Counted from the stretch's first letter, positions 1-6,773 are shown. The stretch: DNA of 6,773 nt from Pseudaeromonas sp038247115 (GCA_038247115.1 JBBRVG010000109.1:1-6773); one strand, 5' to 3'. Notes: a model not told the origin generated them from the letters alone. Made by a program: numbers and translations.

Positions 1-359
1 AGGGAATTGAGGCAATAGCGCAAGCCGCTTGGCTTGGGGCCATCCGGGAAGACGTGCCCAAGATGACTGTCGCAGCGCGCGCAACGTGCTTCGGTGCGAG
101 TCATGCCGTGAGACTTATCTGGTTGATACCGGACAGACCCGGCAATGGCCAAATCAAAACTCGGCCAACCACAACCGGAGTCAAATTTCGACGTGGAGTC
201 AAATAAGGTGTTGTTACAACACACACAATGATATTCGCCGGTCTTGCGATTATGCAGTAAGGCCCCGGAAAAGGGACGCTCAGTGCCTTTTTCCCAGCAA
301 ACCCGATACTGCTCCTCGGTCAGTTGTTCACGCCAAGAATCGAGGGTGGGTGTTTCCAT
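1..359 (-). CDS. msrB: Peptide-methionine (R)-S-oxide reductase MsrB, 3' end cut by window edge
   Basis: This cytoplasmic repair enzyme reduces methionine-R-sulfoxide in proteins back to methionine, with thioredoxin as the usual reductant. I translated 119 residues on the minus strand before the window ends. Visible family marks are the zinc-ligand cysteine pairs C45/C48 and C93/C96, the CGWPSF motif at 63-68, GHVFPDGP at 101-108, and the catalytic cysteine C116 in RYCLNS at 114-119. The E. coli enzyme has 137 residues, so only about 15-20 C-terminal residues should be missing. The ATG at 359 is the only good in-frame start after the glgX stop. It has an AAGG Shine-Dalgarno sequence 8 nt upstream, and the N-terminus matches the family length. 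C47 adds an extra cysteine between the first zinc pair. The gene follows glgX by 57 bp with no visible terminator or clear promoter. Family assignment is very secure. Co-transcription with glgX is inferred. Confidence 0.96.
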   Translation of the reverse strand, partial: METPTLDSWREQLTEEQYRVCWEKGTERPFSGALLHNRKTGEYHCVCCNNTLFDSTSKFDSGCGWPSFDLAIAGSVRYQPDKSHGMTRTEARCARCDSHLGHVFPDGPKPSGLRYCLNS

Positions 360-416
360 TTTGTTAGCCTTGTTGCCATTTTGTAACAGAAAGCATACCT
401 GATCTTGCCTCGCCCC
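360..416 (-). other. glgX-msrB spacer
   Basis: This is 57 bp between the glgX TGA and the msrB ATG. It has no stable hairpin with a T run and no convincing -35/-10 pair. It is exactly 19 sense codons in the frame shared by glgX and msrB. The most economical reading is that msrB is carried on the glgX transcript, although a weak promoter inside the end of glgX cannot be excluded. Confidence 0.5.
368..371 (-). promoter_or_regulatory. Ribosome binding site of msrB
   Basis: On the minus strand AAGG sits 8 nt before the ATG at 359. It supports that start over the out-of-frame ATG at 379, which has no purine-rich element in front of it. Confidence 0.6.
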
Positions 417-2510
417 TCACTCCTTAACCACAGAAACCCCACCAGCATCACAAATCCGTTGCCGCAACAGTTTGACGGAGTGAGCGCGCCCGACTGCGAT
501 TTGGCGGCGAACATCATCGGGCAGCAGGAACCCATCGACGGCCGCAGTGTCGATCACTTGCTCCCATTCCATCAAATCGGCCGCCGCAGGCAAACGAAAA
601 TGGATGTCGTAACCACTGGCATTAAACAGTGCCAACCAACGCTCGCCCACACCTTTGAGATCCCCGATATCCATGACAAATACCTGCGACACCGGCGCGT
701 TCCAATCAGTATCTGATAACAAATGTCCATCCGGGTGATACCAGGCCACCTGATGCAGAGCACCATACGATCCCAAATAGTGGTCATCGATCAATCGCAA
801 TCCCGAAAAAACAGTAGAATTGCGTCGTAACTGGATCATCTGTTTGACGAACTCCAGCAAGCGCTCGTCCTCCTCTCGCAGCTCCCAACTCTGCCAACTG
901 ATCCGGTTATCCTGGCAATAGGCATTGTTGTTGCCCATTTGACTGCGACCAATTTCATCCCCGGCCAGCATGTGGGGCGTTCCTTGCGACAACAGCAGAG
1001 TCGCAATCAGGTTGCGCTTTTGCTGTTGACGCATATGGCTGATACGCAGATCTGCCGTTGGCCCTTCAATGCCGTAATTGGCCGACAAATTATGACCATG
1101 ACCATCACGGTTATCTTCGCCATTGGCCTGATTATGACGCTGGCTGTAACTCACCAAATCTTCAAGCGTGAAGCCATCGTGGTAGCAGATGAAATTGACG
1201 CTGGAGTGAATAGAGCGATAGGACTTGGGAAAGACATCCCGCGAACCGAGCAAACGGGTCGCGAAGTCGGCCATACGGCCGGTATCACCACGCCAGAATG
1301 AGCGGGCGGTATCCCGGAACCTATCATTAGTTTCCTTCCACTGGCTGGGAAATTGCCCAAGCCGATAACCGAAGGGGCCTATATCCCAAGGCTCGGCAAT
1401 CAACTTGGCCTGACTGATCACCGGATCCTGCATGATGGCCTTGAAGAAACCACCACAAGGATCATATTCGTTACCTTCCCGAGCCAGAGTCACTGCCAGA
1501 TCGAAGCGAAAGCCATCCACCTGCATCTCTTCCAGCCAATAACGCAGACTGTCCATGACCAGACGCAGGACGTTGGGGTGATCCACATTCACGCTGTTAC
1601 CGCAACCCGCCACATTGACGTAACGCTGAAAATCAGGGCCATGACTGCCATTTTCAAATGTGTAGTAGTTGCGGTTATCCAGCCCCTTAAACGATAGGAT
1701 GGGGCCACCCTGACCAGATTCAGCCGTATGATTGAACACCACATCGAGAATGACCTCGATGCCGGCACGGTGCAATTCCCGCACCATAGTCTTGAACTCA
1801 GTCACCGCATCGGTCAGCGCATAACGAGGATCGGGGGCCATAAAGCAAACCGGGTTATAGCCCCAGTAATTGACCAGACCCAAGCCGATCAAGCGAGGTT
1901 CACTCATAAAGCAGGCCACGGGCATCAGCTGGAGCGTCGTCACGCCAAGTGCGGTGAGGTATTCAAGGACTGCGGGCTGACACAAAGCCAGATAGGTTCC
2001 TCGATAGGCCGCTGGAACATCCGGATGTAGCCTGGTAAACCCCTTCACATGGGTTTCATAGAGAATGGTCTGGTGGTCGGCATATCCCGGCTTGCTCACG
2101 CCCTGCCAGTCGAAATCATCTGCCGTCACCACAGACTTGCTCATCATCTGCTGGCTGTCTCCCTCATACAGGGCTTCATTCCAGAGTAATGGCCGATTGA
2201 TATTTTTCGTATAGGGATCAAGCAGCAGCTTTTGCTCATCAAACAACAACCCCTGCTCAGGGTGATGAGCACCTGCGACCCGCCAGCCATATAATTGCCC
2301 GGCCGAAACGCCTTCGACATAACCAAACCAGTAATGCCCTTTGCGCTCACGCAACGAAATCCGTGACGTTTCTTTTTCGTCACGATCAAACAAACACAAG
2401 GTGACGCTGGTGGCTTCCGGCGCCCAAAGAGAAAAATTGCATCCCTTACTATCGAGAGAGGCCCCTAAAGGGGCCTCTCTACCAGGCTTGAGCATGAAGC
2501 TATCGCCCAT
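417..2510 (-). CDS. glgX: Glycogen debranching enzyme GlgX (isoamylase type, GH13_11)
   Basis: GlgX hydrolyses alpha-1,6 branch points in glycogen and phosphorylase limit dextrins, releasing short maltodextrins in the cytoplasm. The protein is complete at 697 residues, somewhat longer than the 657 of E. coli GlgX. An N-terminal CBM48-like beta-sandwich covers roughly residues 10-100, and the GH13 barrel roughly 140-570. The four GH13 signatures are present: DVVFNH at 256-261, GFRFDLA at 333-339 with nucleophile D337, IAEPWD at 371-376 with acid/base E373, and YHDGFTL at 443-449 with transition-state stabiliser D445. The NGEDNRDG segment near 463-470 and a C-terminal beta domain containing a WYHPDG segment are typical of GlgX. 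The ATG at 2510 is preferred because GGGGA lies 7 nt upstream. An alternative ATG at 2495 (M6) lacks a good ribosome site. The start lies 3 nt after the glgB stop, which suggests translational coupling. No catalytic residue is missing. A perfect inverted repeat covers codons 11-19. Confidence 0.97.
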   Translation of the reverse strand: MGDSFMLKPGREAPLGASLDSKGCNFSLWAPEATSVTLCLFDRDEKETSRISLRERKGHYWFGYVEGVSAGQLYGWRVAGAHHPEQGLLFDEQKLLLDPYTKNINRPLLWNEALYEGDSQQMMSKSVVTADDFDWQGVSKPGYADHQTILYETHVKGFTRLHPDVPAAYRGTYLALCQPAVLEYLTALGVTTLQLMPVACFMSEPRLIGLGLVNYWGYNPVCFMAPDPRYALTDAVTEFKTMVRELHRAGIEVILDVVFNHTAESGQGGPILSFKGLDNRNYYTFENGSHGPDFQRYVNVAGCGNSVNVDHPNVLRLVMDSLRYWLEEMQVDGFRFDLAVTLAREGNEYDPCGGFFKAIMQDPVISQAKLIAEPWDIGPFGYRLGQFPSQWKETNDRFRDTARSFWRGDTGRMADFATRLLGSRDVFPKSYRSIHSSVNFICYHDGFTLEDLVSYSQRHNQANGEDNRDGHGHNLSANYGIEGPTADLRISHMRQQQKRNLIATLLLSQGTPHMLAGDEIGRSQMGNNNAYCQDNRISWQSWELREEDERLLEFVKQMIQLRRNSTVFSGLRLIDDHYLGSYGALHQVAWYHPDGHLLSDTDWNAPVSQVFVMDIGDLKGVGERWLALFNASGYDIHFRLPAAADLMEWEQVIDTAAVDGFLLPDDVRRQIAVGRAHSVKLLRQRICDAGGVSVVKE
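2455..2480 (-). repeat. Perfect inverted repeat at codons 11-19 of glgX
   Basis: Arms 2455-2466 and 2469-2480 are exact reverse complements of 12 bp (AGAGAGGCCCCT and AGGGGCCTCTCT), separated by 2 nt. In the transcript this would be an 11-bp, GC-rich stem closed by a UUUA loop, beginning 31 nt from the glgX ATG. No T run follows directly; the nearest T5 is about 20 nt further on, so it does not look like a standard terminator. The repeat is directly visible, but any role in translation or mRNA processing is inferred. Confidence 0.75.
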
Positions 2511-2513
2511 GGA

Positions 2514-4697
2514 TTAATCCCCAATCCGCTTGATAAAGACTGTCGCTAACGGGGGTAGATTAATCAGAATTGATTGTACTTGTCCATGGATAGCGACCTC
2601 CTCGCTTTGGAAGCTGAGACCACCCATATCGTAATCACTACCCCAGTAGTAACTACTATCGGTGTTTAGGACCACCTGATAGGTCCCCGCTTCCGGCACG
2701 CCAAGACGATAACCTTCAACCGGTGTCGGTGTGAAGTTACCCACCACCAGCACAGAGCGATCTCCCGTCTTGTTACGGCGTAACATGGCATAGACGCTGC
2801 GTTCATAATCACTGTGATCCAGCCACATAAAACCGCCGCGATCATAGTCGGCCTCATACATGGCAGGCTCGTTGCGGTAAAAATGGTTCAAATCACGGAT
2901 CACACTCTGCTGACCGCTGTGTTTGTCAAATTGCAGTAACCACCACGACAATTGAGCATCATGGTTCCACTCGGTGGATTGCGCTATTTCCGTGCCCATG
3001 AAGTTCGACTTCTTACCAGGATGTGCATACATGAAACCCATGTAAGCACGCAAGTTAGCGGCTTGTTGCCACTCATCGCCTGGCATCTTGTACAGCATGG
3101 AATGCTTGCCATGTACCACTTCGTCATGGGACAGCGACAGGATAAAGTTTTCATCATAGTGATAGACCATCGAGAAGGTCATCTCGCTATGATGATACTG
3201 GCGATGGATGGGGTCCTTTTTCATGTACTCCAGGGTGTCATGCATCCACCCCATGTTCCACTTGAAGCCAAATCCAAGACCACCGGTAAAGGTGGGGCGT
3301 GATACACCCGCAAATGCCGTCGATTCTTCAGCAATCGTCATGGCCTGCGGATAGTGCTTGTACACCTCTTCATTAAACCAACGCAGCAAGCTTATCGCTT
3401 CATAGTTATGGTTGCCGCCATGAATATTGGGCACCCACTCCCCATCTTTACGGGAATAATCCCAATACAGCATGGAAGCAACCGCATCAACACGCAGGCC
3501 ATCGATGTGAAAATGCTCTAACCAGTACAAGGCACTGGCAACCAGGAACTGCCGCACATGGTCGCGGCCAAAATCATAGATGTAGGAATTCCAATCCGGG
3601 TGCCAACCGCGACGGGGATCTTCATATTCATACAAGGGAGTACCGTCAAACCGCGCCAAGCCGTGTGAATCAGAAGGGAAATGCGCAGGAACCCAATCCA
3701 GGATGATACCAATCCCGGCTTGGTGACACTGGTCAACAAAGAATTTGAAATCGTCCGCCGAGCCAAAACGACTGGTTGGCGCAAACATACCAACGGGCTG
3801 ATACCCCCAGGATCCGGAGAAAGGGTGCTCCGAAATCGGCATCAGTTCGATGTGGGTGTACCCCATCTTCTGAATATAAGGAATCAGTTCAGCTGCCATC
3901 TCGCGGTAGCTCAAGGAGGAGCCGTCATCATGACGCTTCCAGGAGGCGAAATGGAGCTCGTAGATGGACATCGGTTGTTCCAGCTTGTCATTCAGCTGCG
4001 AGGCTAACCAACCGGCATCATTCCATTGATAGTGAGCATGATCATAAACAACCGAGGCAAAAGATGGGTATTGCTCGGCATAAAAACCAACAGGATCCGC
4101 CTTGTGCGGCAAACGATTACCCATTGGATCCTTGAGTTCATATTTATAGTGCTCGCCGGCTTGCAGCCCAGGGACAAACAGTACCCAATGGCCACACAAG
4201 CTGCGTTGCATCGGATGGCGACGGCCATCCCAAAAATTGAAATCACCAATTAAGCTAACAGCTGTCGCACTGGGAGCATAAACCGCGAACCGGACGCCAG
4301 ATACCTTGACGCCATCGACTTCGGTCTCGATCAGTTGCGCACCGAGCGTTTTATAAAGGTTGGCGGCCTGCAGCTTCATGTCACCAAGACCCGCGTAGGC
4401 CTCAGCGTGAAATTGATAAGGATCGACAATAGTCGTATCGGTATCAGGATATTGAACCTGCAAGGAATAGGAAAAGAGTTTTTTCCGACGGGGAAAACTG
4501 GCTTCGAAGAGTCCAAGTTTGTCGACACAAACCATGGCGGCGATCACCTTGTCGCTACCCAGTTCCTTGATCTCAACGGACAGGGCGCCAGGCAACCAGG
4601 CGCGCAAGATCAAACCAGAACCATCTGGATTGACCACTAAACCTAAATTTTCAAACGGTTTGCCGCAACGGGCTCCCGTTAATTCTTTTATCAGCAT
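2514..4697 (-). CDS. glgB: 1,4-alpha-glucan branching enzyme GlgB (GH13_9)
   Basis: GlgB cuts an alpha-1,4 glucan chain and transfers the piece to a 6-hydroxyl, creating the alpha-1,6 branches of glycogen in the cytoplasm. The protein is complete at 727 residues against 728 in E. coli. Domains in order are N1 (about 5-100, ending in a DPYQF motif), CBM48 (about 125-210, with GDFNFWDGRRHPM), the GH13 barrel (about 240-600) and a C-terminal beta domain ending in LPPLATVF. The GH13 signatures are DWVPAHF at 334-340, GLRVDAV at 400-406 with nucleophile D404, IAEEST at 455-460 with acid/base E457, and SHDEVVHGK at 523-531 with D525. These are one residue or less from the E. coli positions. Signature I has Ala where E. 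coli has Gly (DWVPGHF), a mild change. The ATG at 4697 has AAGGG 7 nt upstream. The gene lies 84 bp after malQ and 3 bp before glgX. Presence of N1 argues for an enterobacterial-type long GlgB. Confidence 0.98.
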   Translation of the reverse strand: MLIKELTGARCGKPFENLGLVVNPDGSGLILRAWLPGALSVEIKELGSDKVIAAMVCVDKLGLFEASFPRRKKLFSYSLQVQYPDTDTTIVDPYQFHAEAYAGLGDMKLQAANLYKTLGAQLIETEVDGVKVSGVRFAVYAPSATAVSLIGDFNFWDGRRHPMQRSLCGHWVLFVPGLQAGEHYKYELKDPMGNRLPHKADPVGFYAEQYPSFASVVYDHAHYQWNDAGWLASQLNDKLEQPMSIYELHFASWKRHDDGSSLSYREMAAELIPYIQKMGYTHIELMPISEHPFSGSWGYQPVGMFAPTSRFGSADDFKFFVDQCHQAGIGIILDWVPAHFPSDSHGLARFDGTPLYEYEDPRRGWHPDWNSYIYDFGRDHVRQFLVASALYWLEHFHIDGLRVDAVASMLYWDYSRKDGEWVPNIHGGNHNYEAISLLRWFNEEVYKHYPQAMTIAEESTAFAGVSRPTFTGGLGFGFKWNMGWMHDTLEYMKKDPIHRQYHHSEMTFSMVYHYDENFILSLSHDEVVHGKHSMLYKMPGDEWQQAANLRAYMGFMYAHPGKKSNFMGTEIAQSTEWNHDAQLSWWLLQFDKHSGQQSVIRDLNHFYRNEPAMYEADYDRGGFMWLDHSDYERSVYAMLRRNKTGDRSVLVVGNFTPTPVEGYRLGVPEAGTYQVVLNTDSSYYWGSDYDMGGLSFQSEEVAIHGQVQSILINLPPLATVFIKRIGD
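2518..2522 (-). promoter_or_regulatory. Ribosome binding site of glgX, inside the end of glgB
   Basis: GGGGA overlaps the last two sense codons of glgB (GGG GAT, then TAA) and lies 7 nt before the glgX ATG at 2510. It decides that start over the ATG at 2495. Terminating glgB ribosomes would uncover or directly use it, the usual arrangement for coupled translation. Confidence 0.7.
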
Positions 4698-4704
4698 GCC
4701 ATCA

Positions 4705-4709
4705 CCCTT
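4705..4709 (-). promoter_or_regulatory. Ribosome binding site of glgB
   Basis: AAGGG on the minus strand lies 7 nt before the ATG at 4697. It begins only a few nucleotides after the hairpin and U tract at 4713-4757, so folding of that hairpin or a change in transcript end there could affect its access. Confidence 0.7.
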
Positions 4710-4712
4710 TAT

Positions 4713-4757
4713 AAAACGAACCCATCAACCCGCCCATCTGATGCGGGCTAATGGGTT
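4713..4757 (-). terminator. Intercistronic hairpin with short U tract between malQ and glgB
   Basis: In the minus-strand transcript AACCCAUUAGCCCGC (from 4757 to 4743) pairs with GCGGGUUGAUGGGUU (from 4733 to 4719). This gives a continuous 15-bp stem, including two U-G/G-U wobbles, around a 9-nt loop. Two nucleotides later comes UUUU (4716-4713). On the plus strand the two wobbles become C-A mismatches, so the fold favours the transcribed strand. The form is that of a weak intrinsic terminator. Since glgB follows at once, it may act as a partial terminator, an attenuator or a 3' stabiliser of malQ mRNA. The function is inferred. Confidence 0.6.
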
Positions 4758-4781
4758 ACGCCATCTTATTGTTATAAAAAA

Positions 4782-6773
4782 TTAGCGGCCAGCTTTGTTC
4801 CGCGCCTCAGTCATCCGGTTTGCCAACTGGGCCAATGCCGGATTAGCAAAGATTTCGCTGAGGTTTTTCGTCAACTTACGACGCCAGTTCGGATATTCGG
4901 TACTGGTACCCGGAACGTTGACCGGTTTATCCATTTCTAGCCAATCTTCCAGCTGGGTACTGAACAGAGCACAGTTGCCAAGGCACATGTGGATCTGCAT
5001 GCCGTGATTAAGCTCAGTCGTCATACCAGACCAGTTGACATCGCGCGGAACCGAATCCGGCAGGACACCGTGGCCATGCAGACTATCCAGGATACGCTGC
5101 TTGGCTTGATGACGATCGGCACGAAGTGCATTCAGCACATCGTCATCAGGATAAAGCCCCAGCTCGCGGCCCAAGGTCAAGTCATCACAGTGCCAGTAAC
5201 CACGTAGTGTCGGCATATCGTGAGTGGTCAAGGCGGCCATGGCTTGCTCCGGATAATGGGCGGGAGAGATGAAACCACCGTCCACTTTGGAGCGCTCGAA
5301 GAAGAAAATACGGTAAGAGTGAACACCATTTTCCTTCAACAGCACATCCATACCATCCGGAACTGTGCCCAGATCTTCACCGATGATCAGACACTTATTG
5401 CGAACTGATTCCAGGGCGAGAATACCGAGCAGATCGTTGACCCGGTAGTAAATGTAGGCACCCTTAGCCGCTGAGGCTCCTGGCGGCACCCACCACAAAC
5501 GCAACAACGCCATGGCATGGTCGATACGCAGTGAACCGCAAGAACGCATGTTAGACCGGAACAGGTCGATCATCGGCTGGTATTGCGCTTCAAGCAACTT
5601 AGCCGGATCCATGGGCGGCAAACCCCAGTTCTGCCCGAGGGGGCCCAGAACGTCAGGCGGCGCGCCTACACTGGCCTTGGGGCAATACAGCTCGCTGTTG
5701 GCCCAAATTTCAGTGGAACCTTCAGAAACACCAACCGCCAGATCACGGTAGATGCCCATTGCCATGCCAGAGCGCTTGGCTTTGGCATCGGCTTGCGCCA
5801 ATTGCTCATCAGCCAGGAATTGCAGATACATGTAGAAGCGAACATCGCTCTCATGTTCATCGGCCCATTTGGCGACGGCGGGCTTATGGTATTCACGGAA
5901 CTCTTCAGGCCAGGCGGGCCAGCCCCAAGCGTTCTGACCTTCGGCATACAAAGATGCCTGCAGTGCATCATAGACAGCTTGCTGCTTCAGACTTTCGCCG
6001 CCTTCCGCAATGAAGGCCGCAAACGCCTTGCCGCGATTGGTATTTTTGCCAAGTTTGGCGGCGGCGAACACCTTACGCAAAATGTCGATCTTGGCTTGCG
6101 TCACACCGGTGTAATCGATGGCTTCGAGATCCCGCAATGCTTGCAAGCGTTGCTGGAATTGAGCGGACTCAACTTCAGACTTCACTGCATCATTCTGCTG
6201 ATATTCAGGAACACTCAGCACATCGATATAAACAACGTTCAACCAACGACGCGATGACGGACTGTAAGGGCTGGCACTTTCCGGATTCGCTGGATATAAC
6301 GCATGGATCGGGTTCAAACCGACAAAATGCGCACCCCATAGCCCCATATTTTCGACCAGAACACCCAGGTCAGTGAAATCACCGATCCCCCAGTTGTTCT
6401 CGCTGCGCAGACAATACAGCTGGACGCTCGGTCCCCAAACCTTGCGGCCATTAACAAACGGCTCCTGCTTGAAGCAGGACTGGGGTGCCACGATCAGACG
6501 CTGCGAACCCAGAGTTTGGCGAGCACTCTTCTTGATAACCAGCTCGTGGTAGCCGAGGGGTAAGTCGGCACTAATAGCGACACGGTAAGCTTGATACTCA
6601 GCATCATCGATGTGAACAACAGCCACCATTTCGCCATTGACTGGCACCAAAGAGCCCTTAAGGCTGCTCCCTTCTTCCGTTTTGACTTCCCAGCTCAATT
6701 CGTTGTTGACCAGATCGATCGGCAAACGGAGTTCTAAACTGATAACCTCGCCACTCCGAACGACCTGAACCGG
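4782..6773 (-). CDS. malQ: 4-alpha-glucanotransferase MalQ (amylomaltase, GH77), 5' end cut by window edge
   Basis: MalQ transfers maltosyl and longer units between maltodextrins, releasing glucose and producing longer chains that phosphorylase can use; it acts in the cytoplasm. The reading frame is open to the right edge, giving 663 visible residues plus the TAA at 4782-4784. The first visible residues (PVQVVRSGE) belong to the N-terminal beta-sandwich domain of long MalQ proteins. Compared with the 694-residue E. coli enzyme, roughly 50-75 N-terminal residues should lie outside. Visible GH77 marks are NPIHALYPANPESASPYSPS, the nucleophile in LRIDHAM (visible residue D418), the acid/base in IIGEDLGTVP (E466), THDMPTLRGYW (D519), and the C-terminal VPGTS-NWRRKL segment. 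ASVGAPPD and GPLGQNWGLPP, typical of the family, are intact. The TTG at 6725 is not the start, because conserved domain sequence continues upstream of it. A phosphorylase gene is likely just upstream, but this is inferred from the usual malP-malQ pairing. Confidence 0.98.
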   Translation of the reverse strand, partial: PVQVVRSGEVISLELRLPIDLVNNELSWEVKTEEGSSLKGSLVPVNGEMVAVVHIDDAEYQAYRVAISADLPLGYHELVIKKSARQTLGSQRLIVAPQSCFKQEPFVNGRKVWGPSVQLYCLRSENNWGIGDFTDLGVLVENMGLWGAHFVGLNPIHALYPANPESASPYSPSSRRWLNVVYIDVLSVPEYQQNDAVKSEVESAQFQQRLQALRDLEAIDYTGVTQAKIDILRKVFAAAKLGKNTNRGKAFAAFIAEGGESLKQQAVYDALQASLYAEGQNAWGWPAWPEEFREYHKPAVAKWADEHESDVRFYMYLQFLADEQLAQADAKAKRSGMAMGIYRDLAVGVSEGSTEIWANSELYCPKASVGAPPDVLGPLGQNWGLPPMDPAKLLEAQYQPMIDLFRSNMRSCGSLRIDHAMALLRLWWVPPGASAAKGAYIYYRVNDLLGILALESVRNKCLIIGEDLGTVPDGMDVLLKENGVHSYRIFFFERSKVDGGFISPAHYPEQAMAALTTHDMPTLRGYWHCDDLTLGRELGLYPDDDVLNALRADRHQAKQRILDSLHGHGVLPDSVPRDVNWSGMTTELNHGMQIHMCLGNCALFSTQLEDWLEMDKPVNVPGTSTEYPNWRRKLTKNLSEIFANPALAQLANRMTEARNKAGR

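Larger units (their letters stand above)
4698..4781 (-). other. malQ-glgB spacer
   Basis: This 84-bp spacer holds, in transcript order, an AT-rich stretch directly after the malQ stop (a T6 run followed by TATAAC and TAAGAT, which weakly resemble -10 boxes without a matching -35), then the 15-bp hairpin, its U tract and the glgB ribosome site. A separate glgB promoter is possible but is not supported by sequence alone. Confidence 0.5.

Noticed and set aside
29..367. A 112-codon open frame on the plus strand at the left edge
   Set aside because: It is antisense to msrB, which has all zinc-ligand cysteines and the catalytic motif on the minus strand.
320..379. Out-of-frame ATG at 379 giving a 19-residue peptide overlapping the msrB start, as a possible leader peptide
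   Set aside because: It has no Shine-Dalgarno sequence, and the peptide shows no run of regulatory codons. It is most likely a chance ATG.
360..416. Possible msrB promoter (TATGCT or TACAAA as -10)
   Set aside because: No acceptable -35 element is found at 16-18 bp spacing for either candidate.
4213..4230. Inverted repeat GGATGGC-GACG-GCCATCC within glgB
   Set aside because: It is only 7 bp, lies inside the conserved WDGRRHPM coding segment and has no T run or gene boundary nearby. Chance and protein constraint explain it.
5583..6257. A 224-codon open frame on the plus strand, antisense to malQ
   Set aside because: It lies wholly inside malQ, whose conserved GH77 sequence is unbroken on the other strand. 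Its translation shows no recognisable domain and no ribosome site stands out. Long antisense frames are common in genes of this composition.
6723..6725. TTG at 6725 as the malQ start
   Set aside because: The frame stays open to the window edge, and the 16 codons upstream encode PVQVVRSGE and following residues that fit the MalQ N-terminal domain. The true start is outside the window.
1..6773. Novel defence, mobile or other undescribed system
   Set aside because: All four genes belong to well-known families with intact catalytic residues where visible. There are no unexplained gaps larger than 84 bp, and there are no direct repeats, integrase, transposase or tRNA signals.

Overview
The window is a piece of an ordinary bacterial chromosome and is almost entirely coding. 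Every supported gene lies on the minus strand, so transcription runs from the right end to the left end. In that order it holds the 3' part of malQ (4-alpha-glucanotransferase, cut by the right edge), glgB (1,4-alpha-glucan branching enzyme, complete), glgX (glycogen/limit-dextrin debranching enzyme, complete), and the 5' part of msrB (peptide-methionine (R)-S-oxide reductase, cut by the left edge). The proteins resemble enterobacterial homologues closely: GlgB is 727 residues with the extra N-terminal N1 domain, MalQ has the long beta-sandwich N-terminal domain of the MalQ type, and MsrB has the four zinc-ligand cysteines. This points to a gammaproteobacterium. An Aeromonadales- or Vibrionales-like host is my guess, but the window alone cannot decide it.

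Layout by region: 4782-6773 malQ (partial); 4698-4781 an 84-bp malQ-glgB spacer with a strong RNA hairpin and a short U tract just before the glgB Shine-Dalgarno sequence; 2514-4697 glgB; a 3-bp gap; 417-2510 glgX, whose start region carries a perfect 12-bp-arm inverted repeat; a 57-bp spacer; 1-359 msrB (partial). No gene-free stretch exceeds 84 bp. I saw no RNA genes, insertion sequences, CRISPR arrays, integrases or signs of horizontal transfer.

Functionally the first three genes form an alpha-glucan set. MalQ disproportionates maltodextrins and lengthens chains, GlgB introduces alpha-1,6 branches, and GlgX removes the short outer stubs left after phosphorylase trimming. The phosphorylase gene (malP/glgP) would be expected just upstream of malQ, outside the window. 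glgC and glgA are not visible here. msrB has no evident metabolic tie to the others, but it follows glgX on the same strand with no visible terminator, so it may be read from the same transcript.

I did not find an undescribed biological system. The observations most worth a second look are two RNA-structure candidates, one between malQ and glgB and one at codons 11-19 of glgX, and the attachment of msrB to the end of the glucan cluster.
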